Made by a program: the position numbers and the translations under genes. The notes beneath the pieces are model-generated. The model was given only the letters and a program-made list of their open reading frames with translations, had not been told where the DNA came from and made no database searches. Below are positions 34,947-43,759 of a stretch of DNA of 64,000 nt, in pieces. The stretch is from contig CAZDEB010000013.1 of NCBI GenBank assembly GCA_964504305.1, forward strand, positions 36,910-100,909, read 5' to 3'. The stretch is from UBA11606 sp964504305. Its GTDB lineage: Bacteria > Actinomycetota > Acidimicrobiia > Acidimicrobiales > Aldehydirespiratoraceae. Positions within the stretch are counted from its first letter, which is position 1, and each line of letters starts with the position of its first letter.

Positions 34947-35905
34947 TACGCGATTGCGAAGTCGGTGATCTGTATGTCGGCGGCGCCGTAGTCGGCAAAG
35001 TTGTCGCTCATTCGCCCACCGATGTATTCCTTCCAGGTGAACGCCTCGTAGCGGGCTCGCGCTGATTCGTGATCAAGCATTGCTTGAAGAGGGGCAATGA
35101 TGCTGTCGCGGGGCGGATTGGAAAACAGCGGGATGCTGTAGCGACTTTGCTGGGTCATTGGTACGACCCGGTGTACCGCCGCTCGGTAACGGTCGTTGGT
35201 CCAGACCTGCATCACGTCGCCGAGGTTGACCACGATCGTGCCCGGGGTAGGCGGCACATCAATCCAGCCGTGTTTGATCGACTCGGCCTGCAGCCCTCCC
35301 GTGTTGTCTTGTAGCAAAAGGGTCAGGACGCCAGGGTCGGTGTGATAGCCGAGAGCGGTCTCGCCAAGTGGGGCCAGGTCTCGGCGGTCCGAAGCCCGCA
35401 CGGCGTCGCCAACGGGGTAGTGGTTGAGTCGCACGGTGCTGGTCGTACGGTCGTTGACCAGGCCGATTTCGCGGGCCGTGGCCGTGTCGTCGAAGCCAAT
35501 GGCCGCAACGATCAGGTCGAGGGTCCGGGTGGCGAGCGACGCGGCCCGGTCGAAGAATTCGGTCATTGTTTCGCGAAAGGCGAGGTCCTCGGGCCAGCGG
35601 TTGAGACCTCGTCCGTCACCAACCTGAGGATCGATGTAATCGAACACCTCTTTGTTGTCTCGCTTGCGCTTGGTGAGTTCTCGGTCGTAGTACCCGAGTG
35701 GGTTGTCGGCGTCGCGCCGAATTGTTTCTTTGACTCTTGGATCGCTGATGAAGAAGCGTTCGGTTTCGGACCACATACGATCGATCAGCGTGTCGAGGCC
35801 GTGACCGGCCAAGAGAAAGAACCCGTGGTCGCGACAAGCTTGGTCGAGTTCGGATAGTTCGGTTGCCGATGGATTCGAGATATCGATGGTGGGCACGAGC
35901 ATCAT
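34946..35905 (-). CDS. Isopenicillin-N-synthase-like Fe(II)/2OG oxygenase
   Basis: The 319 residues have the DIOX N-terminal region (VPTIDISNPS...CRDHGFFLLAGHGLD) and the catalytic core YHTDPGVLTLLLQD (HxD), AAVHRVVP (distal His) and RYSIPLF (RxS, 2-oxoglutarate). This is the IPNS/gibberellin-oxidase superfamily; bacterial members hydroxylate small molecules, and the substrate is unknown. The start is ATG 35905, with ATG 35902 as an alternative; a TACGCT -10 box is 6 nt upstream. Confidence 0.85.
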   Translation of the reverse strand: MMLVPTIDISNPSATELSELDQACRDHGFFLLAGHGLDTLIDRMWSETERFFISDPRVKETIRRDADNPLGYYDRELTKRKRDNKEVFDYIDPQVGDGRGLNRWPEDLAFRETMTEFFDRAASLATRTLDLIVAAIGFDDTATAREIGLVNDRTTSTVRLNHYPVGDAVRASDRRDLAPLGETALGYHTDPGVLTLLLQDNTGGLQAESIKHGWIDVPPTPGTIVVNLGDVMQVWTNDRYRAAVHRVVPMTQQSRYSIPLFSNPPRDSIIAPLQAMLDHESARARYEAFTWKEYIGGRMSDNFADYGAADIQITDFAIA

Positions 35906-35954
35906 GATGTGAGCGTAGATCTCATCGAGGCCCTAGGGGTAGTCTCCGGGGTCG
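35906..35954. promoter_or_regulatory. Divergent promoter region
   Basis: For the leftward oxygenase gene, TACGCT (35917-35912) precedes ATG 35905 by 6 nt. For the rightward TetR gene, TAGTCT (35940-35945) precedes ATG 35955 by 9 nt. Both mRNAs would have essentially no leader. Confidence 0.5.
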
Positions 35955-36521
35955 ATGACCCACCCGAAGCCGCAACAGCAAAAGGCCGCTCGAACTCGAG
36001 CTCGTTTGCTCGATGCCGCGTCGGGGTTGGTACGACGTGACGGCGTGCAGGCCATGACACTGGCTCGCGTGGCTGAAGAGGCAGGGGTGAGCAAGGGTGG
36101 CCTGTTGCATCACTTCGGGTCGAAGGACGAGTTGATCGCCGCCTTGCTTGCAGACACGCTGGCCGAGGCCGACGCCGGGTTGGCGAGCATTGTTGACGGT
36201 GATCAGCCGGGCGCGTTTGCCCGTGCCTATCTTGAGTACGTCCGTCGACCCGATGAGCATCAGGCCGATACTGCGACCGCCGTTTTTGCTGCCGCGGCGG
36301 CTGGCGATGGCGACCTGGCTAGGGCCACAGAGATGTTTGCCGAGTGGCAGAACCGTCTGATGCACGGTGATGGTGTCGACCCGGCGTTGGGTCTTCTCGC
36401 CCGGCTGGTGGGTGACGGCTTGTGGCTGATCGATCTGTTTGGGCTCGCTCGCCCTGCCGAAGCGGACCGAGCAGCCGTGATCGATCTTGTGAGCGGTCTA
36501 ATTGACGATGCGATAGAGTAA
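35955..36521 (+). CDS. TetR-family regulator (BetI-like position)
   Basis: This 188-residue regulator has an N-terminal HTH: TRARLLDAASGLVRRDGVQAMTLARVAEEAGVSKGGLLHHFGSKDELIAAL, then an acidic ligand domain with a tryptophan-containing WLIDLFGL segment. It lies directly upstream of a choline-dehydrogenase-like gene, the same pairing as betI-betA, so it may sense choline or a related alcohol; this is inference. A clean 22-bp palindrome overlaps its stop codon. Confidence 0.85.
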   Translation: MTHPKPQQQKAARTRARLLDAASGLVRRDGVQAMTLARVAEEAGVSKGGLLHHFGSKDELIAALLADTLAEADAGLASIVDGDQPGAFARAYLEYVRRPDEHQADTATAVFAAAAAGDGDLARATEMFAEWQNRLMHGDGVDPALGLLARLVGDGLWLIDLFGLARPAEADRAAVIDLVSGLIDDAIE

Positions 36522-36541
36522 ACCGTCCAGTTGGACGGTTT
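36520..36541. promoter_or_regulatory. 22-bp operator palindrome upstream of the GMC oxidoreductase
   Basis: The arms AAACCGTCCA (36520-36529) and TGGACGGTTT (36532-36541) are exact complements with a 2-bp centre GT. The size and symmetry fit a TetR-family operator. It overlaps the TetR stop codon and lies 46 bp before the next gene, so the regulator probably represses that gene here. Confidence 0.6.
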
Positions 36542-36587
36542 CGGATGGGCAGCGTTTGAAGGCATGCCTGGAGGGAGATACCTAACG

Positions 36588-38288
36588 ATGAGCGGTTCCG
36601 AAAAGACGTACGACTATGTGATCGTCGGAGGCGGGTCGGCGGGCTGCGCCCTTGCCAATCGCCTCAGCGCTGACCCCAGCAACGAGGTGCTCGTCCTCGA
36701 AGCGGGCCGCCCCGACTACAAGTGGGACGTCTACATCCACATGCCCGCTGCCCTCATGTTTGCCATCGGCAACCGCCTGTACGACTGGAAATACGAATCG
36801 GAACCAGAACCCGGCATGGGTGGCCGCCGGGTGTATCACGCCCGCGGCAAAGTGCTCGGCGGGTCGTCGAGCATCAACGGCATGATCTTCCAACGGGGCA
36901 ACCCGATGGACTACGACAAGTGGGCCGACATCCCCAGCATGGAGTCGTGGAGCTACGAGCACTGCCTGCCGTACTTCAAGCGCATGGAAACGTGCCTCGG
37001 GGCGGGCCCCGATCTCGACGCGTATCCCGGCGCCGATCTGCGCGGCAACGACGGTCCGCTCACCCTCGAACGTGGCCCGGCCGAGACGCCGTTGTTCGAA
37101 GCGTGGCTCAAGGCCGGCGAGGAAGCGGGTTACGGCCGCACCGACGACGTCAACGGGTACCGCCAGGAGGGCTTTGCCGCGTTCGACAAGAACGTGCACC
37201 GTGCCCGTCGCCTCTCGGCAGCCCGTGCCTATCTGCACCCGGTGCTCAAGCAGCGCCCGAACCTCACCCTCAAGACCCGCGCCCAGGCCGACAAGATCCT
37301 GTTCGAGGGCAACAAGGCGGTCGGCCTGCAGTACCGCCAGGGCCGCTTCGGGCTCGGCATGCGCGGCGCCACGACCCACACGGTCAAGGCGAAGGAGATC
37401 ATCTCGTGCGGCGGTGCCTTCAACTCCCCGCAGCTGCTTCAGCTCTCGGGTGTGGGCGACCGTCAGCACCTCGAGGGGCTCGGCATCGATGTCGTGTCCG
37501 AACTCCCCGGCGTCGGCGAGAACATGCAGGACCATCTCGAGGTGTACATCCAGTACGCCTGCAAAGAGCCGGTTTCGATCCAGCCGCACCTCAAGTTCTG
37601 GAAGCGCCCGTTCATCGGTCTGGCTTGGCTGTTCCGCAAAGGACCGGCATCGTCCAACCACTTCGAGGCCGGCGCGTTCGTCCGTTCGAACGACGACGAG
37701 GCCTACCCCAACCTCATGTTCCACTTCCTGCCGATCGCGATCCGCTACGACGGCTCCGCGCCGGAAGGCGGCCACGGCTACCAGGTGCACGTCGGCCCCA
37801 TGTACTCCGACGCGCTGGGCACGGTGAAGATCACGTCGACCGACCCGGCCGACAAGCCAGCGGTGCAGTTCAATTACCTCACCACCGAGCAGGACCTGCG
37901 CGAGTGGCCGGAGGCGGTCCGCACCGCACGCCGCATCCTGAACCAGCCGGCCTTCGAGCGGTTCAACGGTGGCGAGGTCTCGCCGGGTCCATCGGTCGAA
38001 ACCGATCAGGAGATCATGGACTGGGTCGCGAAGGACGCCGAGACGGCCCTGCACCCGTCGTGCACGTGCAAGATGGGTCCGGCCTCTGATCCAATGGCCG
38101 TCGTCGACCCCACCACGATGCGAGTCCACGGCACCGAAGGTCTGCGCGTCGTCGACGCGTCGGTCATGCCGATCGTCTCCAACGGCAACATCTACGCCCC
38201 CACGATGATGATCGCCGAGAAGGCCGCCGATCTGATCCTGGGCCACGAGCCGCTACCTGCGGATCCGACTCCGGTGTTCCGTCGCTGA
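36588..38288 (+). CDS. GMC oxidoreductase, choline dehydrogenase-like
   Basis: This flavoprotein has 566 residues. The FAD site is DYVIVGGGSAGCALANRLSAD, followed by GMC signature 1 in GKVLGGSSSINGMIFQRG, signature 2 in EIISCGGAFNSPQLLQLSG, and the C-terminal DASVMPIVSNGNIYAPTMMIAEKAAD with the catalytic His region LHPSCTCKMG. Closest in form is choline dehydrogenase (BetA), but other alcohol oxidoreductases share these features. A GAGGGAG Shine-Dalgarno at 36571-36577 precedes ATG 36588. GC content looks higher than in the first 36 kb. Confidence 0.85.
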   Translation: MSGSEKTYDYVIVGGGSAGCALANRLSADPSNEVLVLEAGRPDYKWDVYIHMPAALMFAIGNRLYDWKYESEPEPGMGGRRVYHARGKVLGGSSSINGMIFQRGNPMDYDKWADIPSMESWSYEHCLPYFKRMETCLGAGPDLDAYPGADLRGNDGPLTLERGPAETPLFEAWLKAGEEAGYGRTDDVNGYRQEGFAAFDKNVHRARRLSAARAYLHPVLKQRPNLTLKTRAQADKILFEGNKAVGLQYRQGRFGLGMRGATTHTVKAKEIISCGGAFNSPQLLQLSGVGDRQHLEGLGIDVVSELPGVGENMQDHLEVYIQYACKEPVSIQPHLKFWKRPFIGLAWLFRKGPASSNHFEAGAFVRSNDDEAYPNLMFHFLPIAIRYDGSAPEGGHGYQVHVGPMYSDALGTVKITSTDPADKPAVQFNYLTTEQDLREWPEAVRTARRILNQPAFERFNGGEVSPGPSVETDQEIMDWVAKDAETALHPSCTCKMGPASDPMAVVDPTTMRVHGTEGLRVVDASVMPIVSNGNIYAPTMMIAEKAADLILGHEPLPADPTPVFRR

Positions 38289-38290
38289 CC

Positions 38291-38302
38291 TAGGGTCCGG
38301 CC
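38291..38302 (+). promoter_or_regulatory. -10 box of a probable leaderless promoter
   Basis: TAGGGT at 38291-38296 is followed by 6 nt and ATG 38303 of the Old Yellow Enzyme gene. It begins just after the stop of the upstream gene, so this gene may have its own promoter. Confidence 0.45.
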
Positions 38303-39496
38303 ATGTCGAACGACCAAGAAGTCGCGGATCGTCTCGGCGAACCCGTCGAGCTGAGATGTGGTCTCGTTCTACGCAACCGCTTGGCCAAGGCTGCGATGTC
38401 CGACGTTCTCGGCGATGGTGCCGGCAATGTGACCGACGATCAGGTCACCCTCTACGAGCGCTGGGCCGATGGCGGGATCGCGCTGTCGATCATCGGCGAA
38501 GTCCAGATCGATCGGGGCTTTCCCGAGAGTCCCGGCAACCTCGTGGTCGACGGTGGCGCCGATGCGCCCGGCCTCGCTCGGCTTGCGGCGGCCGGCGCTC
38601 GTGGGGGTGCACACCTCTGGCCGCAGCTCGGCCACGCCGGCGCACTCGCCTATGAGCCACTGGCGGGCCGAGCCGGCCCGTCGGCACTCGACCTCGACGG
38701 GCTCACATGCCGCGAGCTGTCGGTCGAGGAGATCGAACAACTTCCCGCGGCCTTCGCGGCAGCGGCCGTGCGGTGTGTCGACGCCGGATTCTCCGGCGTC
38801 GAAATCCACGCCGGTCACGGGTTCCTGCTGAGCCAGTTCTTGTCGCCGCTGTTCAATCGCCGAACCGACCGCTTCGGCGGTTCGATCGAAGCTCGGGCAT
38901 CGATCATCATCGAGATCGTAGAAGCAGTTCGGGCGGCCTGCGGCGAGTCGCTCGCCGTCGGCATCAAGCTGAACTGCACCGACCAACTCGAGGGCGGGCT
39001 GGTCGAAGACGATGCCATCGACGTCGTCGACATGCTCGACCGCGCCGGGATCGACCTGCTCGACATCAGCGGCGGCACCTACTTCCCTGGCGCGCCGTCG
39101 AGTTCGGACCGTTCGACAGCGGGCCCATACTTCGCTGACTTTGGCCGTCGCGCCGGGGAGCGCACCTCGGCCGCGGTCATGGTCACCGGCGGCGTCAAGA
39201 CCCGGGCCCAGGCAGCCGAGCTCGTCTCCTCCGGCGCAGCCGACGTGGTCGGACTCGCCCGCACGATGGCTCTCGACCCCGACCTGCCGAGCCGGTGGCT
39301 GACCGCTGATGGGGGCGATCCTGAATTCCCTCGCTTCTCTGAGACGGTCCCCGGCGGCATTACCGCGTGGTACACGGCGCGCCTGGCGAGCCTCGGTGCC
39401 GGAGACGAGGCCCGGCCCGAGCTGTCACCGACCCAAGCGCTTGCGAGCTTCGACCAGAGGGCTGAAGAACTGGCTGCGGTCTGGGCGGCGCACTGA
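38303..39496 (+). CDS. Old Yellow Enzyme family NADH:flavin oxidoreductase
   Basis: This FMN TIM-barrel enzyme has 397 residues. It starts with RCGLVLRNRLAKAAMSD (FMN-binding strand 1) and has the diagnostic GFSGVEIHAGHGFLLSQFLSPLFNRRTDRFGGS, MVTGGVKTRAQA, and ADVVGLARTMALDPDLP. Family members reduce activated C=C bonds using NAD(P)H. No C-terminal FAD/FeS domain is present, so it is the short form. The substrate is not evident. Confidence 0.88.
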   Translation: MSNDQEVADRLGEPVELRCGLVLRNRLAKAAMSDVLGDGAGNVTDDQVTLYERWADGGIALSIIGEVQIDRGFPESPGNLVVDGGADAPGLARLAAAGARGGAHLWPQLGHAGALAYEPLAGRAGPSALDLDGLTCRELSVEEIEQLPAAFAAAAVRCVDAGFSGVEIHAGHGFLLSQFLSPLFNRRTDRFGGSIEARASIIIEIVEAVRAACGESLAVGIKLNCTDQLEGGLVEDDAIDVVDMLDRAGIDLLDISGGTYFPGAPSSSDRSTAGPYFADFGRRAGERTSAAVMVTGGVKTRAQAAELVSSGAADVVGLARTMALDPDLPSRWLTADGGDPEFPRFSETVPGGITAWYTARLASLGAGDEARPELSPTQALASFDQRAEELAAVWAAH

Positions 39497-39863
39497 CGCA
39501 GGTGGCCGGATTGGCTTGGGGCTTGCGCCGCGACGTGATGGAGCGCCTCGTCGAGGATAAAGCGATCTCCGACTCGGATGAAGCGGCCGCCGAACGCGTG
39601 GATGGTGACGATCACCGAGTGGTTGGCGAGATCATCGATCTTCAGGCGGCGCATGGCATCGTCGACCGCCGCACGGTCGTCGGGTCCAACCCGCCGCAGG
39701 AATCCGAGCGTCGCCTGCAGGACCAGCGCCGGCCCGGTCCCGTCGTGGGTGATGGTTCCGGCGACGGGATGGTTGATGCCCGCGATGGCGTTGAGGAGGG
39801 TTGACTTTTCTGACCCGTTCGGCCCGATGACCGCGAGCGCTGTTGGTCGGCCCGCCCGCCACT
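39497..39863 (-). pseudogene. Decayed ABC transporter ATP-binding protein (metal-type)
   Basis: On the minus strand a frame reads ALAVIGPNGSEKSTLLNAIAG, an ABC Walker A in which the invariant Gly before Lys is Glu, then PALVLQAT, LGFLRRVGPDDRAAVDDAMRRLKIDDLA and HAFGGRFIRVGDRFILDE. These match successive pieces of a zinc/manganese-type ABC ATPase, but the signature, Walker B and H-loop between them are gone, so the gene is truncated with internal deletions. No intact gene was found between 39497 and 40006; the remaining 143 bp to the next gene hold nothing I can identify, apart from a hydrophobic stretch on the plus strand near 39894-39950. Confidence 0.6.
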
Positions 39864-40006
39864 GCGTCGCTGGTGGTTCGGCGGGTCCCGGCGATCATGG
39901 CGACGATCGCCGGCTACTCCGTGCTGCAGTTTTTCATCGTGATCGCGGGCCGAGAACTCGTGGAATCGTTCGGGCGACCGGCGTCGGCCGTCTCGACTCC
40001 TGGCGT

Positions 40007-40390
40007 TCAGCGCGTGACCTGGCGCTCGGGCGCGATGCGGAGGATGACCCGCTCTGACTGGATCTCCGGGGCGTAGTCGCCGCCCGTGTATTTTTGGGAG
40101 AGTTCGTTGATGCTGTGGAGCGCGGCTGGGCCGGTCACCGTCTCGACGACTCGGCCCCGCACCTCGACAAAGGAGTACGCGTTGTCGATATCCCAGATCG
40201 CAACCGTCACCCGAGGGTCGGCTTCGACGTTCTTGAACTTGCGACGATGCACTTCGGTGTTGATCAGGATGTGCTCGTCGTCGCAGCCGACCCACATCAC
40301 GTGCGTCTGGGGCTGCCCATCAGGCATGAGTGTGGTGAACGCAGCGAAGTTCGGGCCTTCGGCCAGAGTACGGACCTTGTCGTGAAGCAT
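40007..40390 (-). CDS. PPOX-class (F420/FMN split-barrel) oxidoreductase
   Basis: This small protein of 127 residues starts MLHDKVRTLAEGPNFAAFTTLMPDGQPQTHVMWVG, typical of pyridoxamine-phosphate-oxidase-like split-barrel proteins that bind F420, FMN or biliverdin. It continues with KFKNVEADPRVTVAIWD and YSFVEVRGRV. GTG 40405 is an alternative start. In Actinobacteria many members are F420-dependent reductases, but the cofactor here is not proven. Confidence 0.82.
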   Translation of the reverse strand: MLHDKVRTLAEGPNFAAFTTLMPDGQPQTHVMWVGCDDEHILINTEVHRRKFKNVEADPRVTVAIWDIDNAYSFVEVRGRVVETVTGPAALHSINELSQKYTGGDYAPEIQSERVILRIAPERQVTR

Positions 40391-40475
40391 GCGCCATCTT
40401 TGCACAGCACCGACAACCTCAGCCCCTTTCTATCGTCGCGAGGGACTCACACAGATCGGGCGGAAGACCGGACGA

Positions 40476-40705
40476 CTACAGCATCTTGCTGTGGACGCCC
40501 CAACCGGTCTTTTCCAGGTCGGCGAGCGGTTCGGTGCGGCGGAAACCGACTGCGTGGTTGGAGAAGAAGTTGGCGACCCTGAGCCAGAACCCTCCGAAGC
40601 CGTGGTCCTTCACGGAGCCTCGGTAGGCGTCGATGTCGACCCGCCGATAGCGACGCCGACCCGGGCCGAAGCGAGGGACTTGGCCGCCGCGGCGACGTTC
40701 ATAAC
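40476..40705 (-). pseudogene. Possible gene remnant downstream of the large regulator
   Basis: A minus-strand frame without a credible start codon runs from inside the regulator gene end to TAG at 40476-40478. Its sequence looks protein-like (for instance RRYRRVDIDAYRGSVKDHG, FWLRVANFFSNHAVGFRRTE and a terminal GWGVHSKML) but I recognise no family. It may be the 3' remnant of a deleted gene. Otherwise this 300-bp stretch holds nothing identifiable. Confidence 0.25.
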
Positions 40706-43700
40706 TCAGCTTGTCGGTGCTGAACTGAGTCGTCGCCGGAGCATCAGCGTGGCCTCCTGAGCGGGGCCGCCGATGTCGTCGAGCAAGGCTTCACAAGTCG
40801 TCATGGCCCGTCGTGCCGCAGCGGTGTCGCCCGCCGCGAGGTGCGCTGCCACCAGAGCTCGATGGGCGGGCTCGGACCATGGCTCGGTCTCCACCACTGA
40901 AGAGATCACCGCGGTCGCTTCGTGGGGTCGACCCGAAACGACCAGGAGGTCTGCACACCGCACGGCATTGGCCACATACTTGGCCCGTAGGCGGTCGCGG
41001 GCGACCAGGACCCAGTCGTCGTAGCTTTCGGGGAGGAGATCACCCCGGTATGCCTCGAGCGAGGCCAGGTAGGGCTCGATGGCAAGTGACGGCGTGCCGG
41101 CGCTTTCGAGGCGGTGCGCTTCGTCGGAGCAGTGCCCGAAGTCCTCCAGGTCGAGGGCGAACGAGTCATCGGCGACGAGCTGGACCCGCGGACCCGTGGA
41201 GCGGATGTAGAAGGGGGCGGCGCCGGCCCCACGCGCCGGTTCCAATACCGAGTTGAGCCGATTCAGAGTCGATCGGAGGTTCCGTCGGCCGGTCTCAGGT
41301 CCGGCGGCGGGCCACAGTGCGGCGACGATCTGCTCGCGCGTCGCCCGCCGGTTCAGCACGAGGAATGCCAGGAGGCTTCGCACATGGTGTCGGCGCCACT
41401 CGGGACTGTCGACGAACTGGCCGTTGATGTAGAGCTCGGTCGACCCGAGCAGACGGAGATCCACTGTCTGCGCCGGCTGGATCGGAATGGTTGCCTTGAT
41501 GCTCCGCGCTCCTGACGCGATGATCGTGTTGGCGTTCTCTGCAGCCGTCTTGAAGGTGTTTCGGCTGGCTTCACCCAGCATCTCCACCAGGCCCGCCACG
41601 AGCTCCTGTGCCCTCGGGTGTTGCATGGCCCAGGCAGCGGCGAGAAGTTCGCCCGTACGTCGCAGACCCAACGCGGGAAGCATCTCCTCCGCGTGCTCGG
41701 GCAGTTCGAGGGACCCCAGTGAGGTGGAGTCATTGTGTTCGACGAGGGAAACGAGTGCCTTGTTCAGACGCACATCACGTTCGAAGAGAGACCCGAGCTG
41801 TAGCTCGTCGAGACGATCACGGACCTCGGGGATCAGTGGGTATACCAGCCCGACGGACATGACGTAGTAGGGCTGCGACGGGCCGTCCAAGGGGTGACGG
41901 GCGATCATGTCGCCAAGCAATGCGGCAGCCCGATCGATTTCGCCCCGCTCGGCTGCAACGGCCACCTCCGGGAGCACGTCGCTGCCGTCGGCCATCAAGG
42001 CTGACGCCTCGCCGCTTCCGGAGCGCACCAGCGAGAGGTAGTGGTCGGTCTTGACAGTGTCGCCGGTGGCGACGGCCACGAACGTCATCCACACCGCGTG
42101 AAGGAACCGGTCTCGCAACCCGGTGGGTTCGGGCGGCGGGTCGTGGAGGATGGATCGGAGCTCACCGGCCCGCCACTTTGCCGAGAGCGCGGCTACGGCG
42201 AATCCGGGAAGATGGACGTCGGATTGTGCGAGCTCATCAGCGGCCTGGGTCGCCACCTCGCCGAGTCCGTTGAGAGCGTTGAAATGGAGCCAGAGGGCAA
42301 CGCCTCGCGCGGCGGTGCCCGACATGTCGTCGAGGAGTGGGCGCACGTGTGCTTCGACCTGATCGAGCTGTCCGGTAGCCGTGGCCAGAACGCCGAGCGC
42401 CAGCTGGCGTTGATGCTCGGCTTCGCCAACTCCGGCATCGGCGAGCTCGACCAGTCGGCTGTAGGTGGCGCTGAGACCGGGCGAGTCGCGGTGCACATGG
42501 AGCGGATAGGTAAGGGCGCTCAACGCCGCTGCCTCTCCCCGAAGATTCCGGGCCTCTCGAAAGAGGGTCACCGATCGTTCGAGCAGCGAACGGCACTCGC
42601 GGTCGGACGGATTGTCGAGGCGCACGACCAGTCCAGCGAGCAGGAGACCCGGGGCTCGCTTGGATGCATCGGCGGGAAGTCGCTCGGACCAGTCGCGCAA
42701 CGTGGGACCCGACGGGGTGCGCACGATGCCCAGCGCAGCCACGAGGGCCCCATCGACCAGCGTCGCCCACTCCTTGTTGTCGTGTGTGGACGATGAGCGG
42801 AGACACAGCTCAACGGCCTCCTCGAAGTAGCCCTCCTCGATGAGGTGGTGTGCGCACTGCAGGCGCATTTCGGCAACTTGCGGGTTGTCGCCGAGGATGT
42901 CGGTCCAGAGAGCGTGGGCGGCGAAACGATTGCCGCGGCGGTCAACCAGGGGGATTCGCTCCAGCAAGGAATCGTTGTCTACCCCGGTCACCGCGACCAG
43001 CATCCCCGCGTCGGCTTCCCCGGCCGCCACGAGTCCGAGGAGGAGGTGCTTCTCCTGTTCGTTGAGGCCACGGAGGATCTCTTCATCGACGAAGTCGATC
43101 GGCCGTCCCTGGCCAAGGGCGAGCGCCACCAAGGCGGGCCAACCGGCCAACCCGGAGAAGTCTTGGGCCGCGGCGCCGGATGCTCGAGCCAGTTCGACGA
43201 TTTGCCCGTCGGTCAGCCGCAGCTGCTCCTCACGGATCATCACGCATTCCCCGGCGGCGGTGAGTCGGCTGAGACGAATCGGGGGCACCGTCCTGCCGGC
43301 CAGCACGATGTGGGCGTTGGCCGGAAGTCGCTCGACCAGGTCGTCCAACAGCGAGACTCCATCGGAGTTCAACGTGGAGTCTCCGATCAGATGTACATCA
43401 TCGAGTACCAGGCACACGTCGGCGGGTGCGCGGGCAGCGAAGGCCTCAATGAGTGAATCGACCAGGCCCTCATCAAGAGTTTTTGGGTCCGAGCCGAGCG
43501 CCTGAGCGATCCCTGCGGCGAGATTTAGAGGACTGTGGTCTCCGGCCTCACAGGTGAGCCAACAGTCGACGCCGATCGGTGCCAACCGGTGTTCGGTCAA
43601 CATCTGAACGAGGGCGGTGGACTTGCCGAATCCCGGCCCGGCCGCCACCACAGTGACACGTCGATCGAACCGACCGGCCAGCTGCTGGTGGACGCTTGGC

Positions 43701-43756
43701 CGCAGGACGAGGCCCCCGCGAGCGTCGGGTGGCGTGAGTCGAAATGGTCCTGACAC
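40706..43756 (-). CDS. MalT-like ATPase regulator with C-terminal winged helix and BTAD
   Basis: This large transcriptional regulator has 1016 residues. The N-terminal STAND-type NTPase has Walker A AAGPGFGKST (about 38-47) and VCLVLDDVHLI as Walker B. A long helical (TPR-like) middle follows. The C-terminal 250 residues contain an OmpR-type winged helix (LRLLGSTELYINGQFVDSPEWRR...VAALWPAAGPETGRRNLRSTLNRLN) and a bacterial transcriptional activation domain. The DNA-binding domain is at the C-terminus, opposite to SARP regulators but as in MalT. It is divergent from the membrane-protein genes at 43999 and 46009 and may control them. Confidence 0.85.
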   Translation of the reverse strand: MSGPFRLTPPDARGGLVLRPSVHQQLAGRFDRRVTVVAAGPGFGKSTALVQMLTEHRLAPIGVDCWLTCEAGDHSPLNLAAGIAQALGSDPKTLDEGLVDSLIEAFAARAPADVCLVLDDVHLIGDSTLNSDGVSLLDDLVERLPANAHIVLAGRTVPPIRLSRLTAAGECVMIREEQLRLTDGQIVELARASGAAAQDFSGLAGWPALVALALGQGRPIDFVDEEILRGLNEQEKHLLLGLVAAGEADAGMLVAVTGVDNDSLLERIPLVDRRGNRFAAHALWTDILGDNPQVAEMRLQCAHHLIEEGYFEEAVELCLRSSSTHDNKEWATLVDGALVAALGIVRTPSGPTLRDWSERLPADASKRAPGLLLAGLVVRLDNPSDRECRSLLERSVTLFREARNLRGEAAALSALTYPLHVHRDSPGLSATYSRLVELADAGVGEAEHQRQLALGVLATATGQLDQVEAHVRPLLDDMSGTAARGVALWLHFNALNGLGEVATQAADELAQSDVHLPGFAVAALSAKWRAGELRSILHDPPPEPTGLRDRFLHAVWMTFVAVATGDTVKTDHYLSLVRSGSGEASALMADGSDVLPEVAVAAERGEIDRAAALLGDMIARHPLDGPSQPYYVMSVGLVYPLIPEVRDRLDELQLGSLFERDVRLNKALVSLVEHNDSTSLGSLELPEHAEEMLPALGLRRTGELLAAAWAMQHPRAQELVAGLVEMLGEASRNTFKTAAENANTIIASGARSIKATIPIQPAQTVDLRLLGSTELYINGQFVDSPEWRRHHVRSLLAFLVLNRRATREQIVAALWPAAGPETGRRNLRSTLNRLNSVLEPARGAGAAPFYIRSTGPRVQLVADDSFALDLEDFGHCSDEAHRLESAGTPSLAIEPYLASLEAYRGDLLPESYDDWVLVARDRLRAKYVANAVRCADLLVVSGRPHEATAVISSVVETEPWSEPAHRALVAAHLAAGDTAAARRAMTTCEALLDDIGGPAQEATLMLRRRLSSAPTS

Positions 43757-43759
43757 GAG

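Noticed and set aside
36582..38246. Minus-strand open frame of more than 500 codons opposite the choline-dehydrogenase-like gene
   Set aside because: It is an antisense shadow of a high-GC gene; the plus strand has full GMC motifs and a Shine-Dalgarno.
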